A stretch of DNA of 49,227 bases from an uncultured Acidimicrobiales bacterium (GTDB taxonomy: Bacteria; Actinomycetota; Acidimicrobiia; Acidimicrobiales; SHLQ01), in contig CALHTF010000073.1 of assembly GCA_938038815.1 (NCBI GenBank), forward strand, positions 1 to 49,227, read 5' to 3'. Positions 1-8,667 of this stretch are shown here, one piece after another. The number at the start of each line of letters is the position of its first letter. Position 1 is the first letter of the stretch. Made by a program: the position numbers and the translations under genes. Under the pieces are notes generated by a model that was given only the letters and a program-made list of their open reading frames with translations, was not told the DNA's origin and searched no databases.

Positions 1-1839
1 GGCGCCTACCTCGGCCTGTACCTCGATATCTCCTTCACCCTGTTGGCCATCATCTTGACGATCGCCTTTGGCGTGTTGAACATCGTCGGCGCAAAAGAAA
101 CCAACCTGCTCCAGCGCGGACTCGTCACCTCGCTCGTTGTCATCCTCACCGCCTTCATCATCCTCGGCATAGGCGAAGTTGACGGCGGTGAAGCATTCGC
201 CCCGAACAGCGCCGACCAAGCGTTCTTCCGCTCTGGGCTCGTTGGATTCGTCTCGACCATCGGCCTTGTCTTTGTGTCATACGCGGGCCTCACGAAGGTC
301 GCAAGTGTCGCCGAGGAGATCGAAAACCCAGATAGGAACATTCCGCTCGGCATGACACTGTCGCTGGCGACCGCCACGATCATCTACACCCTCGGCACTC
401 TCATTTTGATCAACGTGCTCGACCAGACGTCGCTCGAATCAAGCCTGACGCCGGTGGCTGACGCCGGCGATGTCTTCCTCGACTGGGTCCCTGCCGATCT
501 CGGCGTGATCTTGATCGTCGTGGCCGCAATCGCTGCGTTTGCGTCGACCGGCAACGCCGGAATTTTGTCGGCCTCCCGGTATCCGTACGCCATGGCGAAG
601 GACAAGCTGGTGCCTGGCTCGCTGGCCGAACTCGGCCGGTTCGGCACGCCGACAAAGTCGGTCGTTATGACCGTTGTGTCGATGGTGGTCGTATTGCTCG
701 TCTTTGACGTCGAAGCGGTGGCAAAACTGGCGTCGGCATTCCAGCTCGTGCTCTTCGCCCTGATCTGCGTTGCGGTAATCGTGATGCGCGAGAGTCGCAT
801 CGACAGCTATAAACCTGGCTTCCGGGCCCCGTTCTACCCGTGGCTTCAGATCGCTGGAATCGTGGTTTCGCTCTGGCTCATCAGTGAGATGGGTGCTCTT
901 GCTATCGCGTTCACGGTGGCGCTCCTACTCGGTTGTGTTGGATGGTACCGGTGGTATGCCTCGGCAAACGTCGTACGACGTGGTGCGATCTTCCACGTGC
1001 ACCAACGCCTCGGCGAGCAGGTGTATGAAGGGCTCGAACGCGAGCTAATGACCATCATCCACGACCGCACCGAAGACGAGGACCTCACCTACGAAGCGTT
1101 GATTGCTCGCTCTGCGGTAGTCGATCTCCAGACCGGTACCTTCGACAACGCCAGCCTCAGCGCTCTCCTGCGAGCGACGGTCAGCGAGCGCTTCGAGGCG
1201 GGTGAAGTCATTGCGGAGACCATCACCGATTCGCTGGGATTCCGACCGGTTGGTGAAGGCGTGTACATGTCGATCGCTGTGTTGAACGATATCGATCAGC
1301 CAGAGCTCGTCGTGTACCGCTTCGGTCCAGAGGTCAAGCGGTCGATCATCGACGGTGACCTCGTCGTCGACGACCTTCAAGACGCGCACACGCTGTTGTT
1401 TCTCGTGTCACCCACCCGGCCTGTCGGCCTTGATCTGCGTCTGGCTGGCCACATTGCCGAGGTGGTGCAGAGCGATCACTTCACCGATCGCTGGTTGCGC
1501 GCAAAAGACGACAAGGCGCTGAATGCGATCCTGATGCGCGACGACCACTTCTACCATGGCCCGGTCGAGACCATGCCGTTCCTCGTCGAACAGCTCGGCC
1601 GCACCGTTGGCGAACTCGACCTACCGAGTTCGTGCATCTTGGCGCTCATCGAGCGCGACGGTGAACTCGTTATCCCGACCCCTGATGTCACGCTCCTCGC
1701 CTTCGACGGTGTCGCTATTATTGGCGATCCCAGCGATATCGAGCTTCTCAACGAAGGCCTCGACCCTTTCGAAGCGCACTACGCTGAGCTTGCAAGGGCC
1801 GAACCCGATCCGGCTCCGAGCGATACCCCGCTCGAGTGA
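1..1839 (+). CDS. APC-family permease with C-terminal EIIA-like and RCK_C-like regulatory domains (5' partial)
   Basis: The reading frame is open from base 1, so the true start lies upstream of the window. The first ~310 visible residues are alternating hydrophobic helices of an amino acid-polyamine-organocation permease, with the conserved stretch VSYAGLTKVASVAEEIENP and a later FASTGNAGILSASRYPYAMA segment. A soluble tail of ~290 residues follows. It resembles a PTS EIIA type-2 fold (roughly VVDLQTG to NAILM) and ends with a TrkA-C/RCK_C-like module (VGELDLPSSCILALIERDG to GDPSDIELL). The protein presumably imports an amino acid or related solute across the cytoplasmic membrane, with the tail sensing ligand or energy state. 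The permease call is solid; the tail domains are by pattern only and the substrate is unknown. Confidence 0.8.
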   Translation, partial: GAYLGLYLDISFTLLAIILTIAFGVLNIVGAKETNLLQRGLVTSLVVILTAFIILGIGEVDGGEAFAPNSADQAFFRSGLVGFVSTIGLVFVSYAGLTKVASVAEEIENPDRNIPLGMTLSLATATIIYTLGTLILINVLDQTSLESSLTPVADAGDVFLDWVPADLGVILIVVAAIAAFASTGNAGILSASRYPYAMAKDKLVPGSLAELGRFGTPTKSVVMTVVSMVVVLLVFDVEAVAKLASAFQLVLFALICVAVIVMRESRIDSYKPGFRAPFYPWLQIAGIVVSLWLISEMGALAIAFTVALLLGCVGWYRWYASANVVRRGAIFHVHQRLGEQVYEGLERELMTIIHDRTEDEDLTYEALIARSAVVDLQTGTFDNASLSALLRATVSERFEAGEVIAETITDSLGFRPVGEGVYMSIAVLNDIDQPELVVYRFGPEVKRSIIDGDLVVDDLQDAHTLLFLVSPTRPVGLDLRLAGHIAEVVQSDHFTDRWLRAKDDKALNAILMRDDHFYHGPVETMPFLVEQLGRTVGELDLPSSCILALIERDGELVIPTPDVTLLAFDGVAIIGDPSDIELLNEGLDPFEAHYAELARAEPDPAPSDTPLE

Positions 1840-1883
1840 TGAAGCTCGGGCAGCGTCGCTCTGCTCGGTCGACCTCCGGCAAG

Positions 1884-1913
1884 ATGACCGCCTAGGACCG
1901 CCCAGACTAGTTT
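1884..1913 (+). promoter_or_regulatory. Putative promoter giving a leaderless enoyl-CoA hydratase mRNA
   Basis: ATGACC at 1884-1889 (-35-like), an 18-nt spacer, and TAGTTT at 1908-1913 (-10). The ATG at 1921 follows 7 nt after the -10, so transcription would begin at or next to the start codon. No Shine-Dalgarno is visible. Confidence 0.5.
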
Positions 1914-1920
1914 CGCTGCC

Positions 1921-2742
1921 ATGGCCACAACCGACGAAACCCCCATCATCATCGCCAAGCCTCGACCACATACGACGGTCATCACACTCAATCGGCCCGA
2001 GCGGATGAACTCGATGGCATTCGAGCTGATGGTTCCCCTTCACGAAGCCTTCGAGCAGGTTGGTGCCGACAACGACACGCATTGCGTGGTGCTGACCGGC
2101 GCAGGACGCGGTTTCTGCTCTGGTGCCGACACAAGTAACGACGGGGGCCCGCCACCCAACATCGAAGGCATGACGTTGACCCGCATCGCGACGAAGGCGA
2201 TGACCGTGCTCGCCGACCTCGTGCCCACCATGCAACAGATGCCCCAACCGGTGATCTGCGCCATCAACGGTGCAGCGATCGGTGGCGGCATGTGCCTCAC
2301 GTTGGGCGCTGACATTCGGCTGGCGGGGGAGTCGGCGTACTTTCGTGCCGCTGGGATAAACAACGGCCTCACGGCGACCGAGTTGGGTCTTAGCTTTTTG
2401 CTGCCACGGGCCATCGGGTCATCTCGTGCGATGGAGATCATGCTGTCGGGGCGAGATGTTGATGCGGCCGAAGCGGCCGCGATCGGCCTTGTGTCGCGGG
2501 TCGTTCCCGACGATGACTTGTTGACTGAGGCTCTAGATCTCGCCGACCAGATCAACGGCTGGAGCACCCAGGGAACCGCGTTGACCAAGCGCACGATGTG
2601 GGCCGGACTCGAGATGGGCAGCCTCCGGGCTGCCATCGAAATGGAAACTCACGCCCAGCTGTACGTGCGTCTGACAACCAAGAACTTCGAAGAAGCGGTA
2701 AAGGCTCGCAAAGAGGGTCGACCGCCAGAGTTCGCCGACTAA
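1921..2742 (+). CDS. Enoyl-CoA hydratase/isomerase (crotonase) family protein
   Basis: A 273-residue protein of normal crotonase length. The first oxyanion-hole loop (GAGRGFCSGAD, near residue 60) and the second (NGAAIGGGMCLTLGADIRLA, near 115) are intact. The glutamate of the TATELGL segment sits where the catalytic acid of hydratases lies. It would hydrate or isomerise an unsaturated acyl-CoA in beta-oxidation or a side-chain degradation pathway. The ATG is chosen because it directly follows a -10 box and the N-terminus (RPHTTVITLNRPERMNS) is typical. The next gene starts 14 bp downstream. Exact substrate is not deducible. Confidence 0.93.
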   Translation: MATTDETPIIIAKPRPHTTVITLNRPERMNSMAFELMVPLHEAFEQVGADNDTHCVVLTGAGRGFCSGADTSNDGGPPPNIEGMTLTRIATKAMTVLADLVPTMQQMPQPVICAINGAAIGGGMCLTLGADIRLAGESAYFRAAGINNGLTATELGLSFLLPRAIGSSRAMEIMLSGRDVDAAEAAAIGLVSRVVPDDDLLTEALDLADQINGWSTQGTALTKRTMWAGLEMGSLRAAIEMETHAQLYVRLTTKNFEEAVKARKEGRPPEFAD

Positions 2743-2756
2743 CCGCTCTGATCCGC

Positions 2757-3527
2757 GTGGCAACCGCCCATCTCGACACCGATGCCCACCCGATAGCCGA
2801 CTCGGCGTTTATCGACCGGTGCCGCGGCACCCTCGACCGCGACGGTGTCCTGGTGCTCAAGGGCTTTGCACAGCGCGACATGATCGACCGCGTCGTGGCC
2901 GAGTCGGCCCCCAAGGAGGCGGCGGCGTTCTACGCGGGTACGACCCACAACGTGTATCTCACCTCACCCGATGATCGTTTCGGGGCCGAGCACCCGCACA
3001 ACCGCCAGGTTGTCAGTAGCAAGGGTTTGATCGCCGACGACGAGATTCCAGCCGACTCGCCTTTGCGAGAGGTCTACGGTGACAAAGCCTTTCGAGCGTT
3101 TCTGTGCGGGGTGCTCGGCATCGACCAGATCCATCCCTATGTCGACACGCTGTCCTCGATCAACGTGCACTTCGCCGCCGAAGGTATGGAGCTTGGCTGG
3201 CACTTCGACAACTCGTCGTTTGCGGTCACCATGCTGCTCCAAGCCGCCGAAGCGGGCGCCCGCTTCGAGTATGTTCCGGCGGTGCGCGATGCGAACAGCA
3301 TGGGCTACGAGCGCGTGGGCGAGGTGCTCGACGGCACTACGGCGGTCTCGACGCTCGAGTTTGAACCCGGCGACCTTGTGCTCTTTCGCGGGCGACACGC
3401 CCTGCACCGGGTAACCCCAACCGAAGGCGGAACGACGCGAATGCTCGTGGTGTTCGCCTACAACGACCAGCCAGGCGTGGCCTTATCCGATTCGGCGGTG
3501 GCGACCTTCTACGGTCGCGACGCCTGA
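2757..3527 (+). CDS. Fe(II)/2-oxoglutarate-type oxygenase, ArpA/HalD-like
   Basis: Starts at GTG 2757; a longer frame exists upstream but overlaps the hydratase gene and is arginine-rich shadow sequence. The 256-residue product has WHFDNSSFAVTMLLQ with an HxD pair at His149/Asp151, a GDLVLFRGRHALHRVTP segment with the distal His near 217, and a downstream Arg (TTRMLVV) for 2-oxoglutarate. This resembles the HalD/ArpA family, whose radical halogenases have Gly in place of the Asp; Asp here suggests a hydroxylase or desaturase. It probably acts on a free amino acid or small amine in the cytoplasm. Likely co-transcribed with the hydratase gene. The family call is from pattern memory. Confidence 0.72.
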   Translation: MATAHLDTDAHPIADSAFIDRCRGTLDRDGVLVLKGFAQRDMIDRVVAESAPKEAAAFYAGTTHNVYLTSPDDRFGAEHPHNRQVVSSKGLIADDEIPADSPLREVYGDKAFRAFLCGVLGIDQIHPYVDTLSSINVHFAAEGMELGWHFDNSSFAVTMLLQAAEAGARFEYVPAVRDANSMGYERVGEVLDGTTAVSTLEFEPGDLVLFRGRHALHRVTPTEGGTTRMLVVFAYNDQPGVALSDSAVATFYGRDA

Positions 3528-3536
3528 CCCCGAGTT

Positions 3537-3857
3537 CTAGTAGCGGTCGTTCTTCTTCTTGGGCGGTGCCTTAAACGGTGCCTCGATCAACGCCTCGAAG
3601 CGCTGATCGTCGGGCTGGTTGGGCTCGTTAAGGTTCTGGAGGAACTTCTTGAGCGCCTTGCGAGCCGGCGGCACGTGATCGCCCTTGGTGTCGGCCGACC
3701 GAGCAAGCGCATCTTTGACCTTGGTGACCCGCTCTTTGCGGGCGGCCTTCTCTTCGTCGGAACGTTCGACGGCGGGCTTCTTGTTCTTCTTCGCTTCCTC
3801 GGCCGCGATGCGGCGGGCTTCGGATTCTTGAAGGGGGGTGAGCTTCTTGGAAGGCAC
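3537..3857 (-). CDS. Small basic Lys/Arg-rich protein of unknown function
   Basis: The protein is 106 residues from GTG 3857, preceded by a good AGGAG nine bases upstream; an in-frame TTG at 3887 is less likely. It is strongly charged, with repeated EARRIAAEEAKKNKK-like runs that should form long helices, and it ends in PPKKKNDRY. The composition suggests an RNA-, DNA- or ribosome-associated protein, but no family is recognised. It converges with the oxygenase gene, ending 10 bp from it. The high third-position GC and consistent codon use support a real gene. Confidence 0.65.
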   Translation of the reverse strand: MPSKKLTPLQESEARRIAAEEAKKNKKPAVERSDEEKAARKERVTKVKDALARSADTKGDHVPPARKALKKFLQNLNEPNQPDDQRFEALIEAPFKAPPKKKNDRY

Positions 3858-3916
3858 GGCGGCAGATCTCCTGAGACTGGTTGGCAACCGAAGTCTGAGT
3901 CTAACGAGTCAGGCGA

Positions 3917-5029
3917 CTACGCGAGATCGTTGAGCAGACCTTCGGCAAATCCAATGGTGCCGCCCGGGCTGGTCAGCGCATGTTGGGTGCCGGCGTGGAT
4001 GTCGCGGAAGCACCGGTTGAGCGGGCCCTGACGGAGGCCGGCGGTACCCGAATGCAGGTAACACTGCCGCACGATGTCGGCGCCTTCTTGGGTCACAAAG
4101 ATGTTGGCCTGCATCGCCGCCGCACCGAGTTTGGCGTCGTAGGTGTCGGTGGCGATGATGCTGGCTTCGAGTTCGGCGTAGCTGGTCTTCACCCACAGTT
4201 CGGCGGCCCGGAACCGCGACTCGAGTACGCCGAGGTCGTACAGGAACCGATGGTCCTCACCGATCTTGGTCTTGCCAGCCATGCGCTGCTTGGTTGCGGC
4301 GATCTTCATCGTCTCGTCGAGAGCCCGGCGAACCACGCCGAGGGCAAACGCCGCGTGGCCCGCTGAGGTGAGCGGAATGACGCCGAGGTCATACATCGGC
4401 CCACCGCGCAGACGAGGTGCGCCCAGCGGGAACGTGGCGTGCCGGGGGATCAACACCGAGTCGAGCGTGTAGTCGTAGCTGGCGGTTCCTTGCAGCCCCA
4501 GCACGTCCCAGTTGCCCACCACGTCCGCGTTCTCGCGAGGGGTGATGCAGAACAAGTATTCGCCATCGCTGCCGTCGGTCGGATTGGTGATGACGCCCGC
4601 ACCGGCCCAAGCGGCATGGTTCATGCCCGACCCAAACTGATAGCTGCCGGTAACCGTTACGCCCGCGTCGCTGACCTCGCCGACGCCGAGCGGCGCGAAC
4701 TGACCGGCGGCGAGGGGGACGCCGTCGCCGAACATCTCGTCGGTGAGGGTGTCGGGGCAGTAGGCGGCGAAGTATGCCGTGGTGGCCGCACTGGCCATCA
4801 GGCACCAACCGGCCGAGCCATCGGCCCGGGCGATTTCGGCCCACACGTCCATCGAGTCGGTAAGGCTAAGTTCGGGCCCGCCGAGCACCTTGGGGATCAT
4901 GGTGGCGTGGAGGTCGGCTTCGACCATGGCATCGACGCTGCTGATCGGCAGCGGATCGCCAACCGCCTTCTCGGCGTTGGAGTCGATGAGTTCGAAGAGG
5001 TCTTTGGCAGCGTCGAGATGAGTGCTCAT
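3917..5029 (-). CDS. Acyl-CoA dehydrogenase-fold flavoenzyme (group D monooxygenase-like)
   Basis: The protein is 370 residues. The N-terminal helical domain (DLHATMIPKVLGGPELSLTD), the middle beta domain (GSYQFGSGMNHAAWAGAGV) and the C-terminal helical bundle (FVTQEGADIVRQCYLHSGTA) have the layout of the acyl-CoA dehydrogenase superfamily, in particular the HsaA/HpaB-like flavin-dependent hydroxylases. The usual catalytic Glu of acyl-CoA dehydrogenases is not obvious. It probably oxidises an aromatic, steroid-derived or acyl substrate with reduced flavin. The ATG sits 6 nt behind a TACCCT -10 box, so the mRNA looks leaderless. Between it and the FadH-like gene upstream lies only a dehalogenase relic. 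Confidence 0.82.
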   Translation of the reverse strand: MSTHLDAAKDLFELIDSNAEKAVGDPLPISSVDAMVEADLHATMIPKVLGGPELSLTDSMDVWAEIARADGSAGWCLMASAATTAYFAAYCPDTLTDEMFGDGVPLAAGQFAPLGVGEVSDAGVTVTGSYQFGSGMNHAAWAGAGVITNPTDGSDGEYLFCITPRENADVVGNWDVLGLQGTASYDYTLDSVLIPRHATFPLGAPRLRGGPMYDLGVIPLTSAGHAAFALGVVRRALDETMKIAATKQRMAGKTKIGEDHRFLYDLGVLESRFRAAELWVKTSYAELEASIIATDTYDAKLGAAAMQANIFVTQEGADIVRQCYLHSGTAGLRQGPLNRCFRDIHAGTQHALTSPGGTIGFAEGLLNDLA

Positions 5030-5035
5030 AGTGCG

Positions 5036-5041
5036 AGGGTA
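5036..5041 (-). promoter_or_regulatory. -10 element (TACCCT) for the acyl-CoA dehydrogenase-like gene
   Basis: Read on the minus strand, TACCCT is followed by 6 nt and then ATG 5029. The spacing predicts a leaderless transcript. No convincing -35 is visible. Confidence 0.4.
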
Positions 5042-5042
5042 C

Positions 5043-5175
5043 CTACTGATCGGCGGCGATGGCGTCGATGATGACCTGCGCCAATTGGGGAGCGCCGTCC
5101 TCCTGGAAGAAGTGATGGGCCCCGGTCTTCGTCGAGGTAGTGGACTCGAAGCGTGCCGCCGTCCTGGTCGGATCT
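5043..5175 (-). pseudogene. Relic of a haloalkane dehalogenase/alpha-beta hydrolase gene with internal deletion
   Basis: Two frames of the minus strand encode the two ends of one protein family. Bases about 5170-5120 read DQDGGTLRVHYLDEDRGP, the N-terminal beta-hairpin of haloalkane dehalogenases. Immediately after, in another frame, 5120-5043 read AHHFFQEDGAPQLAQVI followed by a short tail and TAG, which is the catalytic-His block and C-terminal helix of the same family. The ~230 residues between are missing. The junction is at GGGGCCC. This indicates a gene lost by deletion rather than a functional short protein. Confidence 0.7.
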
Positions 5176-5224
5176 TTCTCTCGAGGTGCGGCGCGGACGT
5201 TATCCGGACCGGAGGTGGAATTGG

Positions 5225-7366
5225 TTAGCCGAGGGCCAAGGCGGCGTTGAAGCCGTCGTAGATGGCGCCCTCGATGTAGGTGATGCCCGACGCATCGCCG
5301 ACCACGGTCGTGTCGGTTCCGGCGATGGTTTCCCAAGCGTCGAGGTGCGGGTTGGCAACAAGCCCGGTCGCGATGATCACCGATTGTGCCGCAACGGTTG
5401 CTGCGGTGGGTACGCCGTCGACGTCGGTGGTGTAGTGCACGGAGTCGTCGTCGATACGGGTCACCGTGGCTCCGTTGATCAACGTCGCACCGTGGTCGCG
5501 CAGGTCGGTGAGAACTCGCCAGCGCCGAGGGTGCGCCATCTCGGGAGCCATTGTTGGACCCTGGTCGATCACGGTCACCTGGCGGCCACGGTCGACCAAG
5601 AACTCGGCGATCTCGATGCCGACCAAACCGCCGCCCACGATGGCGACCTCTTTGCCGACCGGCATGTAGAACTCGGTGAGCTTGGCGAGACGTTCGGCGT
5701 CGGCGGTGAGGCCGAGGACTCGGCCGGCGGTTGCCGCTAATCGTCCGGCCAGCGGCACCTTGCTGGCATCGCCATCGCCGGCGCCGGTAAGTATCTTGCG
5801 CAAGTCGTCGCCGTCGACCACATGTTTGAGGTTTGCGCCGGGCACGGCCGAGCGCTCGCGGGCGCCGCCGATGGCGACGATCACATGGTCGGGCGACAAG
5901 GCTCGAATGTTCTCGGCGTTGGCTGCGGTTCCAGTGCGTACGTCGACTCCGAGAACCTCCATCTGGTTGGTGAGCCAGGCGAGCAGCGGTCGGTTTGGTT
6001 CGTACACCAATGCAGCGAATCGCAATGCCCCACCGAGTTGGGGCGATGACTCGAACAGCGTGACGGTGTGGCCGCGCGACGCAGCGACCCGGGCGGCCTC
6101 CATGCCCGCTGGGCCGCCCCCGACAACCACCACCCGCTTGGGGTCTGCTGCCGTGGTGCGGTCGGCATCGCCAAACTCGTTCTCGTTGCCCAGCGCTGGG
6201 TTGACCGCACAATGGACTCGGCGGTCGAAGAACGGCGATGCCACACACACGTAGCAGTTGATGCACGGCCGAATGTTCTCCGGCGCACCTGCCGCGAGTT
6301 TGTTGGCGATTGCGGGGTCGGCGAGTAACTGGCGGCCCATGGCGATGAGGTCGGCGTGGCCGTCGGCGAGCATCTGTTCGCCGACTTCGGGCTTAACCCG
6401 GCCAACGCCGATGATCGGGATGTCGAGATCGGCCTTGAGTCGGGCGCTCAGGAGCTTGTGTTTTGCTTCGGTGTGGGGGAGCGTGCCGAGCGTAAAGGCC
6501 GACGCCGACGTTCCGTCGCCGTACGCGCTGAGGTGAATCGCCGCCGCGCCGGCTTGTTGGGCGAGGCGGGCGGTGATCCGGGCGTCGGCAAACTCGATGC
6601 CTTGGGGAGTGAGGTACTCGACCGCGTCGAGCCGACACCAGATCGGGATCTCGTCGTTTACCCGTTGGCGCATGGCGGTAATGATCTCGACGAGAAAACG
6701 CGACCGTTGCTCGATCGAGCCGCCGTATTCGTCGGTCCGGGTGTTCCACGCCTTCGAGAGGAACGCCGAGATCAGGTAGCCGTGACTGGCGTGAATCTCG
6801 ACCCCGTCGAAGCCGGCGTCGCGCGCTCGGCGGCCCGCCTCAGCAAACTTGTCGACCGTCTCGAGAATGTCGTCGGTCGTCATCTCTTTGAGTTGGCCGC
6901 CGCCGTCGCCGTTGACCGCCGCCATCCACCCGAGTTCTTCGGCGGTGCTGTCGCCGATCATGGTGAACGATCCGTGCCACTCGGGGATCGACGGCACCAA
7001 GATGTCGCGCCCTTCCTTCTTGTCGACCCGCGACACCTTTCCGTGGTGGGCCAACTGCACGGCGATCTTGGCGCCTTGGGCATGGACCCGGCTCGTGAGC
7101 TCCTGCATGCCGGGAATGAAGGCGTCGTCGGAGAGTCCGAGTTGATGTCGGGAGTTGGCACCGTTGGGGTAATCCATGGCGCACGTTTCGGTGATGACCA
7201 GGCCCACCCCTCCCCGAGCTCGCTCTTCGTAGTAGGCGATGATCGCCTCGTTGGCGAGGCCGTCGCCTTCGACCATCTCGACCCCCATTGGGGCCTGAAC
7301 GATCCGGTTGCGCAGCTCCATACTGCCGATGGAGGTGGGGGAGAGCAGACGCGAGAAGTTGGTCAT
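5225..7366 (-). CDS. FadH-like NADH:flavin oxidoreductase / 2,4-dienoyl-CoA reductase-type flavo-iron-sulfur protein
   Basis: The protein is 713 residues. Residues ~1-350 form an Old Yellow Enzyme TIM barrel (VQLAHHGKVSR, GVEIHASHGYLISAFLS). Cysteines 368, 371, 374 and 386 are placed to bind a 4Fe-4S cluster; the second gap is x2 rather than the commoner x3. Residues ~410-713 hold two dinucleotide-binding motifs (VVVVGGGPAGMEAARVA; AIVGGGLVGIEIAEF). Electrons would pass NAD(P)H-FAD-FeS-FMN to reduce an enoate or dienoyl-CoA, or to drive an oxidative demethylation as in trimethylamine dehydrogenase relatives. Its stop abuts the dehalogenase relic, and its start is 2 bp from the stop of the metallo-beta-lactamase gene upstream, so they are co-transcribed. 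Confidence 0.93.
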   Translation of the reverse strand: MTNFSRLLSPTSIGSMELRNRIVQAPMGVEMVEGDGLANEAIIAYYEERARGGVGLVITETCAMDYPNGANSRHQLGLSDDAFIPGMQELTSRVHAQGAKIAVQLAHHGKVSRVDKKEGRDILVPSIPEWHGSFTMIGDSTAEELGWMAAVNGDGGGQLKEMTTDDILETVDKFAEAGRRARDAGFDGVEIHASHGYLISAFLSKAWNTRTDEYGGSIEQRSRFLVEIITAMRQRVNDEIPIWCRLDAVEYLTPQGIEFADARITARLAQQAGAAAIHLSAYGDGTSASAFTLGTLPHTEAKHKLLSARLKADLDIPIIGVGRVKPEVGEQMLADGHADLIAMGRQLLADPAIANKLAAGAPENIRPCINCYVCVASPFFDRRVHCAVNPALGNENEFGDADRTTAADPKRVVVVGGGPAGMEAARVAASRGHTVTLFESSPQLGGALRFAALVYEPNRPLLAWLTNQMEVLGVDVRTGTAANAENIRALSPDHVIVAIGGARERSAVPGANLKHVVDGDDLRKILTGAGDGDASKVPLAGRLAATAGRVLGLTADAERLAKLTEFYMPVGKEVAIVGGGLVGIEIAEFLVDRGRQVTVIDQGPTMAPEMAHPRRWRVLTDLRDHGATLINGATVTRIDDDSVHYTTDVDGVPTAATVAAQSVIIATGLVANPHLDAWETIAGTDTTVVGDASGITYIEGAIYDGFNAALALG

Positions 7367-7368
7367 CG

Positions 7369-8661
7369 TTAGTCCCGTGCGGGGTGGCCGGCTGCCACCG
7401 CGCCGTAGTAGTTGGTCGACATATAGGTCGGGCTATCGACGGCCAGAACCGCGGCGATTTCGGCCTTGAGCGCCTTGGCCTCGGCAACCTCGGGGGTCTC
7501 GCTGCGGGCCATCGCCAACAGGTCGACGACGTGGAGGGCGAGTTGTGGTTGGTCGGCGTCAAGATGCGCGCGAGCGGCGTCGAGCACCGCCTGCTTGTCG
7601 GTGATGGCGGCCAGCACGGCATCGGTGCTGGCGGTGAGCGGTGCGGGATGCAGCGACGTGATGTTGCGGTCCCACCAGCCCGCCTCGATGCGCCAGACCT
7701 CGCGAACGATGTAGTCGGCGCACCCGTAGGTCTGGGGTAGCCACGGCGAGTCGGCGTATTCGGCAGGTAGCTCGATCTGGTTCACCGCGTCTTCGAGCAC
7801 CATGCCCGAGTTCATGAGTTCGAGCGTGCGGTCGCGGAGCCAGCGCAGCGCGTCGCGCACGGTGGTCAGGTAGTCCTGAATCGCCTCGGCGCCTTCGATG
7901 TTGGTGCCGTACTCGCGAATCAACAGCTGGGCCGGAAGCTCGAGATAGCGGTCCATCTGGTCGGCCCACGCTCGTGGGTCGCGCGGCGACCGCAACGGCG
8001 AGCCAGCGTTCGGGAAGCTGCCGATGGTGGCGTTTGCCCCGTACAGAATGTGGTCGTCGGGGAACCAGAGGCCGCTGCCGTCGTCGGTTTCGGCGTGACT
8101 ATGGATCAGCGTGATCGGCCGCTCGGTGTCGAGGGTGAGCTCGTCGATGTAGGTGACGTCGGGGTCGCGCAGCACCGTAAACATCTCGGTGCCGACGATG
8201 CTGTTGGTGGCAAAACCGAACTGCCACTCGGTGACCCGCTCGAGGTATTCCTGGGTCTCGCGATAACGACGGAGCCGAAGCAGCACATTGCGCTGGGCGA
8301 TCACGATGGGCGGCGGGTCGCCTCGTTCTTCGTTGTGGGCAAACCAGACCTCGACGCCATGGTTGTAGGCGGTGTGACCGTGGCTGTACACCAAGTGGGT
8401 GATCGGTTTGTCCGAAACGGTTCGCACGTTGGCGATCATTTCGGCGGCCCGGTGGGCGTTGATGCCGGTGTCGACCTGCAGCAGACCTGCGCCATGGTCG
8501 ACGGTGAGCGCGTTGCCCGTGTCGAACTGGATGTCTTGCAGCCACATGCCGTCGGCGACTTGGCGGAACCCGAGTGCGCCGACGCTCCCGCCGGTCGGGT
8601 TTTCCTCGAACCAGTCGACGGTGCCTTCGATTCGTTCGCCTACCCGCTTCTTGCTCGTCAT
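7369..8661 (-). CDS. Alkylsulfatase-type metallo-beta-lactamase fold protein with altered metal motif
   Basis: The protein is 430 residues. The N-terminal half is a metallo-beta-lactamase fold (GAGLLQVDTGINAHRAAE, then THLVYSHGHTAYNHG). The middle carries an alkylsulfatase dimerisation segment (YIVREVWRIEAGWWD, ending LHPAPL) and the C-terminus is a short helical region. The usual HxHxDH motif reads HGHTAYNH, so the metal-2 Asp is not in place. The role would be hydrolysis of a sulfate ester or a related ester, but the changed site makes this uncertain. It is first in a two-gene unit with the FadH-like reductase. ATG lies 6 nt after a TAGGCT -10 box (8668-8673). Confidence 0.8.
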   Translation of the reverse strand: MTSKKRVGERIEGTVDWFEENPTGGSVGALGFRQVADGMWLQDIQFDTGNALTVDHGAGLLQVDTGINAHRAAEMIANVRTVSDKPITHLVYSHGHTAYNHGVEVWFAHNEERGDPPPIVIAQRNVLLRLRRYRETQEYLERVTEWQFGFATNSIVGTEMFTVLRDPDVTYIDELTLDTERPITLIHSHAETDDGSGLWFPDDHILYGANATIGSFPNAGSPLRSPRDPRAWADQMDRYLELPAQLLIREYGTNIEGAEAIQDYLTTVRDALRWLRDRTLELMNSGMVLEDAVNQIELPAEYADSPWLPQTYGCADYIVREVWRIEAGWWDRNITSLHPAPLTASTDAVLAAITDKQAVLDAARAHLDADQPQLALHVVDLLAMARSETPEVAEAKALKAEIAAVLAVDSPTYMSTNYYGAVAAGHPARD

Positions 8662-8667
8662 AGACAG

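Noticed and set aside
2598..2756. Upstream extension of the ArpA/HalD-like gene
   Set aside because: It overlaps the enoyl-CoA hydratase gene in another frame and has shadow-like composition.
5176..6266. Long Arg-rich minus-strand frame running through the FadH-like gene
   Set aside because: It is a shifted frame of the reductase gene with RRR/HRRR composition; only its last part (5043-5175) has meaningful residues, which are explained as a dehalogenase relic.
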